This document shows, piece by piece, positions 1-7,793 of a stretch of 15,043 nucleotides of DNA. The stretch lies in NCBI GenBank assembly GCA_051006515.1, contig JBPCTD010000037.1:1-15043 (forward strand), in the 5' to 3' direction. The notes under the pieces were generated by a model. The model saw only the letters and a program-made list of their open reading frames with translations, was not told the origin of the DNA and did no database searches. Numbering within the stretch: position 1 is the stretch's first letter; the number at the start of each line of letters is the position of its first letter. This DNA is from ZLKRG08 sp051006515. GTDB lineage: Bacteria; Actinomycetota; Actinomycetes; Nanopelagicales; Nanopelagicaceae. The position numbers and the translations under genes were made by a program.

Positions 1-32
1 GCTGGTGGCAGAGATAGCCTACTCTACAAGAT

Positions 33-46
33 GACCGGGCCCGGTC
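33..46. promoter_or_regulatory. Perfect 14-bp GC-rich palindrome upstream of livK (possible operator)
   Basis: The sequence GACCGGGCCCGGTC equals its own reverse complement; after one mismatch the symmetry continues for two more pairs (30-49). It lies 26 nt before the livK start and is far more GC-rich than its surroundings. As RNA it could only form a 5-bp stem with a 4-nt loop and has no T-tract, so it is a poor terminator. A dimeric repressor site is possible but unproven. Two reading frames enter from the window edge: one stops at 32-34 and the other, in the livK frame, stops at 70-72. Either could be the tail of an upstream gene, and I cannot choose between them. Confidence 0.3.
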
Positions 47-72
47 TTCGTAAAAACAACAAGGGAGAATAA

Positions 73-1233
73 ATGAGCAAGCGCTCACTTCTAGCGACAG
101 TTGCAGCGGCAGCGGTCGCACTTGCAACGCCATCAATGGCGCCTGCACAAGCTGCATCAGAAATTAAGATCGGTGTAATCACCTCTACTTCTGGTGCGCT
201 TAAGTCATACGGTGATGCATATGTAGATGGCCTTAACTGGGGCTTGAACTATTACACCGGCGGCAAGATGACTATCAATGGTCAAAAGCTAGTTGTTACC
301 ACCAAAGATGATGGTGGAGACCCAGCTTCTGCAACCGCTTCTTTCAAGGAGATGGTTGGTAATGGAACTAAGGTAATTGTCGGAACTGCATCTTCAGGTG
401 TTGCGCTAACTCTTGCACCACTTGCACAGCAGAATAAGGTGCTTTACATCTCTGGACCTGCAAAGTCAGATCTAGTTACCTCTGCTTCAAATAAGTATGT
501 ATTCCGCTCAGGAAATACTTCAATTCAAGATTTAGCTCCACTTGCGGGCATCAAGCCAATTTCTGGCCGCAAAGTTGTGCTCTTCGTAGAAGATAACGCA
601 TTCGGTGCATCTAACATTGCAGCAGCTCGTGGCCTAATGGGTCCAAGAGGCGCTGTTTTCCAGGAGATCAAAGTTCCAACTTCGACTTCTGACTTCACAC
701 CATTTGCAAAGCAAGCTGCTGATGCTAAGGGTGCTTACATCTTCATCGCATGGTCAAATGCTTTGACCGCAGGTGCGATGTTAACTTCACTTAAGGTGCA
801 AGGCGCATTTGCAAAGACTCGTCCAATCACAGGTCTTGCTGGTGCATCTACCTACAACATCTACGGCACTCTATTCGAAGGTACTCGCGCAATCATGACC
901 AACAGCTACTTCGGTGGCGCTGGTAAGTCCAATGCGGCTAGCCAACTAGCAGCTGACTTTGCACGTGATAAGAAGTCACAAGACTTGTTCACTTGCACTG
1001 GTGCAGATGCGGCCAAGATGATTGTTCAGGCGCTTACTGGAAATCCAGATCAGAATGTCGACACCATGATTTCAAAGCTTGAAGGTTACTCATGGGTTGG
1101 CGTTAAGGGCTTGATGAAGATCGACCCAACAAAGCACGTTCTAATTCAGCCAATGTTCTTGGTCTCTCTAAAGAAGACTGCTGCGGGATATGTTCCACAG
1201 CTAGATAAGACCATCAACAACGTAACGGCGTAA
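73..1233 (+). CDS. livK: ABC transporter substrate-binding protein, HAAT/branched-chain amino acid family (LivK-like)
   Basis: This is the extracytoplasmic ligand-binding protein that delivers substrate to the LivGFHM importer encoded next. The 386-residue product begins with a Sec signal: MSKR, then an Ala-rich hydrophobic stretch to about residue 20, and an AQA-A cleavage site near 25-28. The mature part starts IKIGVITSTSG and has the type I periplasmic-binding fold features of Peripla_BP_6, such as IVGTASSGV near 102-110 and YISGPA near 125-130. The start is fixed: an in-frame TAA sits directly before the ATG, and AAGGGAG (61-67) is its ribosome binding site. Oddly, there is no lipobox cysteine, although such proteins in monoderm bacteria are usually lipoproteins; the only Cys is far down the chain (LFTCTG). 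Lysine is almost always AAG (about 26 of 29 by hand count), unlike livG, and the gene ends in TAA-TAG, all fitting high expression. The ligand cannot be read from the sequence. Confidence 0.9.
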   Translation: MSKRSLLATVAAAAVALATPSMAPAQAASEIKIGVITSTSGALKSYGDAYVDGLNWGLNYYTGGKMTINGQKLVVTTKDDGGDPASATASFKEMVGNGTKVIVGTASSGVALTLAPLAQQNKVLYISGPAKSDLVTSASNKYVFRSGNTSIQDLAPLAGIKPISGRKVVLFVEDNAFGASNIAAARGLMGPRGAVFQEIKVPTSTSDFTPFAKQAADAKGAYIFIAWSNALTAGAMLTSLKVQGAFAKTRPITGLAGASTYNIYGTLFEGTRAIMTNSYFGGAGKSNAASQLAADFARDKKSQDLFTCTGADAAKMIVQALTGNPDQNVDTMISKLEGYSWVGVKGLMKIDPTKHVLIQPMFLVSLKKTAAGYVPQLDKTINNVTA

Positions 1234-1255
1234 TAGGTAACACACTTAAATAACG

Positions 1256-1297
1256 AAACCCCAACCTATTTTTAGTAGAAATAGGTTGGGGTTTTTT
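1256..1297 (+). terminator. Strong intrinsic terminator after livK
   Basis: The arm at 1259-1271 (CCCCAACCTATTT) pairs perfectly with 1279-1291, giving 13 bp that extend to 16 bp through flanking A/T pairs (1256-1258 with 1292-1294). A short loop and a run of six T (1292-1297) complete it. It lies 23 nt past the livK stop and before livG, so it should end most livK transcripts and let only read-through, or a second promoter, feed the permease genes. That fits the need for much more binding protein than permease. Confidence 0.93.
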
Positions 1298-1342
1298 ATA
1301 CCCTAGGGCAGGCTCAGAAGAGCTATCGATTGGAGATATAGA

Positions 1343-2095
1343 TTGATTTCCGCGCTTCAGGTCAAAGATTTATCGCTCTCAATTGGCGGAGCAAAAATTC
1401 TAGATGGCATCACGCTTTCAGTTAATCAAAATGAAACTCTCGGAATTATCGGACCAAACGGTGCTGGTAAAACGTCATTCTTCAATTTATTAAGTGGTGT
1501 CCGTAAGCCAACTCGTGGTGAGATTTTCTTAGGAGATCAGAACATCACCAATTTGCCCATGCACGAACGCGCCAAACTCGGATTAGCCAGAACTTTTCAG
1601 ACTTCATCTGTTTTTACCAATTTAACTTGCCTAGAAAATGTGCGCATCGCAGCCCAATCTGCAAATGGCAAATCAATGAATTTAACTAAGAATGCTTACA
1701 AATTCTCTGACGTTGTGGCAACTGCCCAAGATTGTTTGGCAAAAGTTGGGTTAGCACCAAGAGCTATGCAGTTAGCTGGATCGCTCTCTCATGGCGATAA
1801 ACGTCGATTAGAGATTGCCATTGTGTTGGCATCAAAGAGCGATATTGTCTTACTAGACGAACCGATGGCAGGCATGAGCGTTGAGAATGTGCCGGAGCTG
1901 GTTGAGATCATCAAATCGCTTAAGGAAGTTCATAAGAAGACAGTTTTGATAGTTGAACACCACTTAGAGGTAGTTCTTGGTTTGGCTGATCGAATTGCCG
2001 TTCTTAACTATGGCGAACTCTTGATTTGCGACACCCCACAAAACGTAATTACTAACCCAACAGTGCAATCTGCCTATATCGGAGAGGCGCTATGA
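1343..2095 (+). CDS. livG: Branched-chain amino acid-type ABC transporter ATP-binding protein LivG
   Basis: This is one of two cytoplasmic ATPases that power the importer. Of 250 residues, Walker A GPNGAGKT is at 37-44, the Q-loop ARTFQ at 82-86, an ABC signature variant LSHGDKRRLEIA at 148-159, Walker B IVLLDEP at 168-174 and the switch histidine in VEHH at 204-207. The long insert between Q-loop and signature, and the LSxGxxRRLEIA form, are typical of LivG. The start is TTG at 1343, chosen because GGAG (1332-1335) stands 7 nt before it and MISALQVKDLS aligns with the family start. Lysine codons are mixed (about 9 AAA to 6 AAG), unlike livK. The gene overlaps livF by 4 nt (ATGA). A promoter after the livK terminator is possible but I could not identify one. 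Confidence 0.93.
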   Translation: MISALQVKDLSLSIGGAKILDGITLSVNQNETLGIIGPNGAGKTSFFNLLSGVRKPTRGEIFLGDQNITNLPMHERAKLGLARTFQTSSVFTNLTCLENVRIAAQSANGKSMNLTKNAYKFSDVVATAQDCLAKVGLAPRAMQLAGSLSHGDKRRLEIAIVLASKSDIVLLDEPMAGMSVENVPELVEIIKSLKEVHKKTVLIVEHHLEVVLGLADRIAVLNYGELLICDTPQNVITNPTVQSAYIGEAL

Positions 2096-2793
2096 GTAAC
2101 GTTCTTACAGTAAAAGATCTCCAAGTAAAGATTAATCAATCTCATATCCTGCATGGCGTTACTTTTGATGTGCCTTCACATAAAGTCACCGCTCTGCTTG
2201 GAAGAAATGGCGTTGGTAAATCAACCACACTAAAAACCATCATGGGTTTCTACTCTGGCACTGGCTCAATCCAATTAAACGGCAAAGAGATCCTAGGCCA
2301 GGACACTTACAAAATTGCGCAACTAGGTGCTGCATATGTGCCTGAAGATCGCGAAATTTTTTCAACTCTATCGGTTCGCGAAAATTTAGCGTTAGCTGCA
2401 CGAGGCAAAGGCCATGCTGATTCATATGAATTTGTGCATACTCTTTTTCCCGAACTTGATACCCGTGCCCAACAAAGAGCAGGATCTTTATCTGGTGGAC
2501 AACAGCAGATGGTTGCTATCGCCAGAGCGCTACTCAATAAGAATGAGATTCTCTTGGTCGATGAACCTACTAAAGGTTTAGCGCCTAAATTGGTAACTGA
2601 AGTTGCGGATGCGCTTGCCAAAGTCGCTCATGAGAACACTATGTTGATTGTTGAACAGAATTTGCCATTAGTTAAAAGAATTGCCGAACATGTAATTGTC
2701 ATGGATCAAGGAAGAGTCGTTTACCAAGGTGGCCCAGAAGTTCTAAATGATCATGCCTGGGTCCATCAGATGCTAGGAGTTGGTGGCAAATAA
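2092..2793 (+). CDS. livF: Branched-chain amino acid-type ABC transporter ATP-binding protein LivF
   Basis: This is the second ATPase of the importer and pairs with LivG. Of 233 residues, Walker A GRNGVGKS is at 37-44, the LivF-type YVPEDREIF stretch at 82-90, signature LSGGQQQ at 133-139, Walker B ILLVDEP at 153-159 and VEQN at 187-190. The Gln where other ABC ATPases have the switch His is normal for LivF, so it should not be read as inactivation. The start codon overlaps the livG stop (ATGA), with GGAGAG at 2081-2086 as ribosome binding site. The stop TAA shares its last A with the livH ATG. Length is standard for the family. Confidence 0.94.
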   Translation: MSNVLTVKDLQVKINQSHILHGVTFDVPSHKVTALLGRNGVGKSTTLKTIMGFYSGTGSIQLNGKEILGQDTYKIAQLGAAYVPEDREIFSTLSVRENLALAARGKGHADSYEFVHTLFPELDTRAQQRAGSLSGGQQQMVAIARALLNKNEILLVDEPTKGLAPKLVTEVADALAKVAHENTMLIVEQNLPLVKRIAEHVIVMDQGRVVYQGGPEVLNDHAWVHQMLGVGGK

Positions 2794-3674
2794 TGTCAGC
2801 CTTTATTTTGATTTTAATTACCGGTATCGGACTTGGTGCACTTTACTTCCTAGTTGCCTCTGGACTTTCTTTGATCTACGGATTAATGCATGTTCTTAAC
2901 TTTGCTCATGGTGCTTTCTTAACAATTGGCGCATTTTTTGGCTACTGGTATGCCAACAAATTTGGCTTCATGATCACTACACCAAAATTCATTTTGGCAA
3001 TGATTATTGGCGGACTTGGCGCTGGTGCTTTCTCGTTACTTATGGAGCAGCTATTAATCACCCGTATGTACGAACGCCACATTGACCAAGCGTTGGTCAC
3101 CGTAGGTGTCTCATTAGTTGTTGGCGCTCTGCTTGGCGGCTGGTTTGGCAATGATTTAATTCAATTCCCAGTTCCTGCTTGGTTCTTAACAGGAGTTAAT
3201 GTTTTTGGTGCGATTATTCCGGCCGATAGATTCCTTTACATTGGCACTGCAGTTACCCTATTAATCGCAAACTGGGCTCTTTTGAAATACACCCGCATCG
3301 GCTTAATCATCCGTGCCGGTGTTGAAAATCGAAATATGGTGGCAGCTCTTGGCATCAATGTCCGCCGTGCATTTAGCACCGTCTTCTTCTTAGGTGGCTT
3401 TGCCGCAGGCGTTGGTGGAGTTTTGGTTGCTGTTTATTCTAATGGTGTATCGCCATTGATTGCCGGTCAATACTTGATCTACGGATTTATCGTGGTGGTA
3501 ATTGGTGGCATGGGTAGCGTTCCCGGAAGTTTTATTGCCGCGATGATGATTGGCGTAATAAGGCAGTTTGCTAACTATTATGTAACTGGTTTAGGTGATT
3601 TCGTAGTAATCATTCTGCTAGCAGGTGTATTGCTTGTAAGACCACAAGGTTTGCTAGGTAAGGTGGCTGCATAA
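2793..3674 (+). CDS. livH: Branched-chain amino acid-type ABC transporter permease LivH
   Basis: This is one of the two membrane subunits that form the translocation path. The 293-residue product is hydrophobic throughout with about eight predicted membrane segments. It begins with the LivH-type N-terminal run ALYFLVASGLSLIYGLMHVLNFAHG (split here as ALYFLVASGLS at 16-26 and HVLNFAHG at 33-40). The cytoplasmic coupling loop containing VAALGINVRRAF (183-194) is where the ATPase docks in this family. The C-terminus LLVRPQGLLG is typical. The gene overlaps livF and livM by one base each. AGGAG at 2775-2779 is 13 nt from the ATG, so initiation may rely on coupling. Confidence 0.92.
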   Translation: MSAFILILITGIGLGALYFLVASGLSLIYGLMHVLNFAHGAFLTIGAFFGYWYANKFGFMITTPKFILAMIIGGLGAGAFSLLMEQLLITRMYERHIDQALVTVGVSLVVGALLGGWFGNDLIQFPVPAWFLTGVNVFGAIIPADRFLYIGTAVTLLIANWALLKYTRIGLIIRAGVENRNMVAALGINVRRAFSTVFFLGGFAAGVGGVLVAVYSNGVSPLIAGQYLIYGFIVVVIGGMGSVPGSFIAAMMIGVIRQFANYYVTGLGDFVVIILLAGVLLVRPQGLLGKVAA

Positions 3675-4690
3675 TGTTACGTTGGAAATATTCAAGACCA
3701 CTTCTGGCAGTTCTCCTTTTTGTCTTAGCGATTGCTCCTCTAATCTCAGGAAACCCATTAGCGAAACCTGGTCTACAGCAGACGATGGCTGTGGCCTTTA
3801 TTTATGGCGGCTTGGCGCTTACCTATGATCTACTCTTTGGTTTTACTGGCCTGCTTTCATTTGGCCATTCGCTCTACTTTGCATCAGGTATTTACTTCAC
3901 TTGCATCTTCATTAATCATGATGTTTTTCCATGGTACTTATCGATGTTAGTTGCAATTTTAATTACTGCAATCCTTGCTACATTGATTGGTGCAGCCTCT
4001 CTGCGTACTAAAGGCATCACCTTTGCGATGGTGACGCTGGCTTTTGGTGAAGCTGGACATGTGATCGTAAACCGAAATTTCTTTGGCTTAACTGGTGGCG
4101 AAAACGGTATTGCGCTTAATGCAGAACGAGTTCCGCAATTTTGGATTGGTGTCGTTAATACCAAATACCTATATTGGACTGCGCTAGCGGTGCTAATTCT
4201 GGTTTATCTTATTATCTGGTGGGTCACTGAAAGCTCTGCCGGTCGAGTATTTGCCGCACTTCGCGATAACGAACAACGTGTACAAGTTCTAGGCCTTGAT
4301 ACCCAGAAATTTAAATTGCTCTCATTTGTTATCTCAGGAACTTTGGCTGGTCTACTGGGTGTAGTGATGCTCCTAGCCGCAGGAAGTGCAGCTCCAAGAT
4401 TTGCTGAAGCTTCATTAACTATTGCGCTATTACTCATGGTGATTTTAGGCGGCGCAGTCACTAGATGGGGCGCGGTTATTGGCGGAGTCCTCTATTCGGT
4501 GATGACTACTCGTATGCAAGATTTAACACAGCAATCATTCTTCAACGATTTGCCAAAGATAATTGGTGGTCCGCTTTCTGAGCCAGCGCTAACTCTTGGT
4601 GTTCTCTTTATTTTGGTAGTCATGTTCTCACCTGGCGGATTATCTGGCGCTTACTACAAGTTACGTGCGAGGGCGATCGCCAAAAAGTGA
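3674..4690 (+). CDS. livM: Branched-chain amino acid-type ABC transporter permease LivM
   Basis: This is the second membrane subunit, pairing with LivH. The 338-residue protein has about nine or ten hydrophobic segments, family motifs GFTGLLSFGHS (56-66) and RTKGITFAMVTLAFGE (111-126), and the coupling loop LRDNEQRVQVLGLD (196-209). Family members often have similar or greater length, so it looks complete. It starts on the last base of the livH stop and ends in TGA inside GTGA, the start of the acetoacetyl-CoA synthetase gene. The order K-G-F-H-M differs from the better-known K-H-M-G-F, but all components are present and intact. Confidence 0.92.
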   Translation: MLRWKYSRPLLAVLLFVLAIAPLISGNPLAKPGLQQTMAVAFIYGGLALTYDLLFGFTGLLSFGHSLYFASGIYFTCIFINHDVFPWYLSMLVAILITAILATLIGAASLRTKGITFAMVTLAFGEAGHVIVNRNFFGLTGGENGIALNAERVPQFWIGVVNTKYLYWTALAVLILVYLIIWWVTESSAGRVFAALRDNEQRVQVLGLDTQKFKLLSFVISGTLAGLLGVVMLLAAGSAAPRFAEASLTIALLLMVILGGAVTRWGAVIGGVLYSVMTTRMQDLTQQSFFNDLPKIIGGPLSEPALTLGVLFILVVMFSPGGLSGAYYKLRARAIAKK

Positions 4691-6573
4691 GTTCAAAATC
4701 GGTGCCACTTTGGCAACCTAAAGATCCAAAAGCATCAGCTTTAGGAAAGTTGCAAGATGAGTTGCATCTTGATTACTGGGGTTTGCATAAATGGAGTATT
4801 GAAAATCCAGGAGCCTTTTGGTCTCGCGCTTGGGATGAACTTGGTTTAATCGGCGATAAAGGCGGAGTGCCCTATAAGTCAGGCGATACCTTTATCGATG
4901 CGAATTTCTTCCCTGAAGGCAGAATCAATGTAGCCGAAAATCTTTTAGCGCACGGTGATGGAGTTGCCATCATTTCAATTTTAGAAGATGGTAGCCGGCG
5001 AGAAATTTCTTATGCGCAATTGCGAGAATTAACTGCCGCCACAGCTCAAGCGATGCGTGAATTAGGTATTAAAGCTGGTGATCGCGTTGTAGCTTGGGCG
5101 CCAAATGTGCCTGAGGTAATGATTTTTGCTTTAGGCGCGTTAAGCATCGGTGCAATTGTCTCTACTGCCTCTCCTGATTTTGCGCCGAAAGCAGTTGAAG
5201 ATCGCTTTGGGCAGATAGAACCAAAACTGGCGTTAATTGGTGATAACTATCAATATGGCGGAAAGATCTTTGATTTACGGGAAAAGGGCGACGAGATCAC
5301 CAAACTACTTCCTACTTTAATCAAAGCAGTTCGTATCTCTGAATTTAATAATTGGGTAGTTCCTTTTAAGGGATCAAGCGAAAATTTTGAAAAGTTACCT
5401 TTTGATCACCCTGGCTTTGTGCTTTTCTCTTCTGGCACAACAGGCAAACCTAAATGCATCACTCATAGCGGTGCGGGAGTCTTATTAAAAGCTGGCGCTG
5501 AGCAGCTCTATCAATTTGATATGAAACCAAGTGAAAAGATTTTCTTTTTTACCACTTGCGGCTGGATGATGTGGAACTGGTTATTCATGTGTTTGGTGCG
5601 CGGCACCACTATTGTGCTCTTTGACGGTTCGCCGGTATTTCCTGATGCCAATCGTCTATTTGATATTGCGCAGAACGAGAAAATCAATTTCTTCGGTGTC
5701 TCGGCAAAATATATTGATGGTATTAAGAAGGCAGAGCTAAATCCGGCAAAAAGTCATGAATTAAGTAGTATCAGAATGATCGGTTCTACTGGTTCGGTTT
5801 TAGCGCCTGAAAGTTTTGATTACATCTATCAGAACGTAAAAAGTGATGTGCATTTAGCATCTCTATCTGGTGGCACGGATATTTGCGGTTGCTTTGTGGC
5901 ATCAATTCCAACTTTGCCAGTTTTCCGTGGCGAAATTCAGGGTCCTTGTCTTGGTATGGCCACAGCAGTTTTCGACTCCAATGGCAACGTGACAAATGAT
6001 GATCAAAAAGGTGAACTAGTTTGCACTGTGCCTTTTCCATCAAAGCCAATTGGATTTTGGGGAGATGTTGAAAATGCACGTTATCGCGCCGCATATTTTG
6101 AAGGATTTGCAGGTGTTTGGACTCATGGAGATTTTGCATCAAGGAGCGCTACTGGCGGCATTACCCTCTATGGTCGAAGCGATGCCACGTTAAATTCTCG
6201 CGGTGTGCGAATTGGTACCGCTGAAATTTATCGAGTAGTAGAAAACTTTCCAGAAATTCAAGAATCAATGGCAGTTTCGCAAGATTGGGATAATGACACC
6301 CGTGTAGTGCTCTTTGTAGTATTAAAAAGTGACGCTAAATTCACGGAAGATTTGGCTCTGCGAATCAAAAAAGCGTTAAAAGAACAGGCAAGTCCTAGAC
6401 ATGTGCCAGATAAAATTTTAGTGGCACCAGAACTACCCCGTACCAAATCCAATAAGTTGGTAGAACTGGCAGTAACCGATGTAATTAATGGACGCGAAGT
6501 GCGAAATGTAGATGCACTTTCAAATCCAACTGCTCTAAATTGGTTTAAAAATCTAGCCGAGTTATCAGTTTAG
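4687..6573 (+). CDS. aacS: Acetoacetyl-CoA synthetase (acetoacetate-CoA ligase)
   Basis: This enzyme activates acetoacetate with ATP and CoA to acetoacetyl-CoA in the cytoplasm, feeding thiolase and so acetyl-CoA. The 628 residues fit the AacS branch of the ANL ligases, which usually run about 650. The adenylate-binding P-loop FSSGTTGKPK is at 247-256, TTCGWMMWN at 289-297, ASLSGGTDICGCF at 391-403, YGRSDATLN and RGVRIGTAEIYR at 495-516, and PRTKSNK at 584-590, where K590 is the expected adenylation lysine. The AacS-type stretch NARYRAAYF (463-471) separates it from plain acetyl-CoA synthetase. The start is GTG overlapping the livM stop by 4 nt, so it is translationally coupled to the importer. 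Its stop overlaps the convergent CoA-transferase by 9 bp. A related 3-oxo or short-chain acyl substrate cannot be excluded. Confidence 0.88.
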   Translation: MSSKSVPLWQPKDPKASALGKLQDELHLDYWGLHKWSIENPGAFWSRAWDELGLIGDKGGVPYKSGDTFIDANFFPEGRINVAENLLAHGDGVAIISILEDGSRREISYAQLRELTAATAQAMRELGIKAGDRVVAWAPNVPEVMIFALGALSIGAIVSTASPDFAPKAVEDRFGQIEPKLALIGDNYQYGGKIFDLREKGDEITKLLPTLIKAVRISEFNNWVVPFKGSSENFEKLPFDHPGFVLFSSGTTGKPKCITHSGAGVLLKAGAEQLYQFDMKPSEKIFFFTTCGWMMWNWLFMCLVRGTTIVLFDGSPVFPDANRLFDIAQNEKINFFGVSAKYIDGIKKAELNPAKSHELSSIRMIGSTGSVLAPESFDYIYQNVKSDVHLASLSGGTDICGCFVASIPTLPVFRGEIQGPCLGMATAVFDSNGNVTNDDQKGELVCTVPFPSKPIGFWGDVENARYRAAYFEGFAGVWTHGDFASRSATGGITLYGRSDATLNSRGVRIGTAEIYRVVENFPEIQESMAVSQDWDNDTRVVLFVVLKSDAKFTEDLALRIKKALKEQASPRHVPDKILVAPELPRTKSNKLVELAVTDVINGREVRNVDALSNPTALNWFKNLAELSV

Positions 6574-7788
6574 GTTCATCTCTGCCGCAGATTTTTCTAA
6601 CTCTGCTTTAGCATCTGGATGTGCGGCGTGCTTAATAATGTTTAAAGCTTGCTCCTTAGTTGGGTGGCCAAAACACGCAGCAACTCCTTGCTCTGTCACC
6701 ACGTAAGAGTGTTGAAACGAAGTAACCGGAGTGGTCAGCTTTGGAATAATGGTCGAAACATTTGCTTTAGGGTGCCACGAAGGAAGGGCAATAAATGATT
6801 GGCCGCCTCTTGAATGCAGTGAGCCGACGATGAAATCAGTTGAGCCACCAAAGCCAGAATAAACTTCACCGCGCACATATGTTGCATTTGCTTGATCAAA
6901 GAGATCTACCTGTAAGGCGGAATTTATAGAATTCATCTTTGCCTGTCGTGCAATCAAAGAAGGATCATTTGAAACTTCGGTGCGACGCATTCGGATGCGG
7001 CGATTTAGATTCACCCAATCATAAAGTTCGCGTGAACCAAATAAGAACGAGGCGTTGATTGGCATCTCTTGATCTAATATTCCAGACTTCTCTAAATCTA
7101 GTACGCCATCACTGAACATCTCAGTCCAAATCCGCATCTCTTTACGATTTTTTAGAGAGGCCAAAACTGCATCTGGGACTCCGCCAATTCCTAATTGAAG
7201 TGTTGAGTGGTTTTCAATTAGCGACGCAATTCGTTCGCCTATTTCCAACTGCAAATCAGAGATTTCGGCGGCATCTTTCTCGAGGAGAGGTTCGTCAACT
7301 TCGATTAAGTAATCAATTTCAGATTCATAGATTTGCGCATCGCCATATGTGTAGGGCATCTGCTTATTTGCTTGTGCAATCACAATGCCATTTCTAGAAC
7401 GTGCTGCTTCTATAGCAGAAGGCAAAATATTTACCTCTACCCCAAGTGAGACTGTGTCATATCTTTTTGGTGAAGTATGAATAAAGACAATATCCGGTCG
7501 GTAATGATCACGAAATAGAATCGGGACCATAGATAAACGACAAGGAATGTAATGCAACCTTGGGCTTCTACGCATACCAGGGCCAACGAAAGCGCTTTCA
7601 AATTCAATGCCATCACGATCTGGAATTCCTGGATGGGCATTTAACATATTTAACTTAAAGTGTGAGATAGATTCATCTGCAGCTTTAAGTAATGTATTTG
7701 GTGGCGCAAAATTACCCGAAGCTACGATTCTGGGATTTTCATAACCCGCTAAAAGACTTTTTAACTGTTCGTAATTGATTACGCGCAT
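6565..7788 (-). CDS. Acetyl-CoA hydrolase/transferase family CoA-transferase (4-hydroxybutyrate/butyrate:acetate type)
   Basis: The protein probably moves CoA between acetyl-CoA or another acyl-CoA and a small carboxylate in the cytoplasm; the real substrates are unknown. Its 407 residues fit family members of about 430. The N-terminal domain covers about 1-185. The second domain has QLGIGGVPDA (198-207), then TEMFSDG (222-228), whose E223 is the predicted CoA-ester-forming glutamate by analogy with 4-hydroxybutyrate CoA-transferase. SGFGGSTDF (311-319) is followed by ALPSWHPK and VTEQGVA, both usual for the C-terminal domain. It starts 5 nt after the trmD stop with no convincing Shine-Dalgarno, so it may be co-translated with that operon. 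Its last 9 bp overlap aacS tail-to-tail. No rplS separates it from trmD, which is unusual. Confidence 0.85.
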   Translation of the reverse strand: MRVINYEQLKSLLAGYENPRIVASGNFAPPNTLLKAADESISHFKLNMLNAHPGIPDRDGIEFESAFVGPGMRRSPRLHYIPCRLSMVPILFRDHYRPDIVFIHTSPKRYDTVSLGVEVNILPSAIEAARSRNGIVIAQANKQMPYTYGDAQIYESEIDYLIEVDEPLLEKDAAEISDLQLEIGERIASLIENHSTLQLGIGGVPDAVLASLKNRKEMRIWTEMFSDGVLDLEKSGILDQEMPINASFLFGSRELYDWVNLNRRIRMRRTEVSNDPSLIARQAKMNSINSALQVDLFDQANATYVRGEVYSGFGGSTDFIVGSLHSRGGQSFIALPSWHPKANVSTIIPKLTTPVTSFQHSYVVTEQGVAACFGHPTKEQALNIIKHAAHPDAKAELEKSAAEMNLN

Positions 7789-7793
7789 GCTGA

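Noticed and set aside
1..72. Structured RNA gene (tRNA, RNase P RNA or SRP RNA 3' end) at the window edge
   Set aside because: No T-loop consensus, CCA end, conserved RNase P P4 bases or SRP GGAAG-type loop could be found.
187..190. VEQN motif in LivF (residues 187-190 of the protein) as a sign of a dead ATPase
   Set aside because: Gln in place of the switch His is normal in LivF proteins, and all other ATPase motifs are intact. The coordinates here are protein residues; the codons are near 2650-2661.
2307..2621. 104-codon minus-strand open frame inside livF
   Set aside because: It is antisense to clear Walker and signature motifs of livF and has no recognisable domain.
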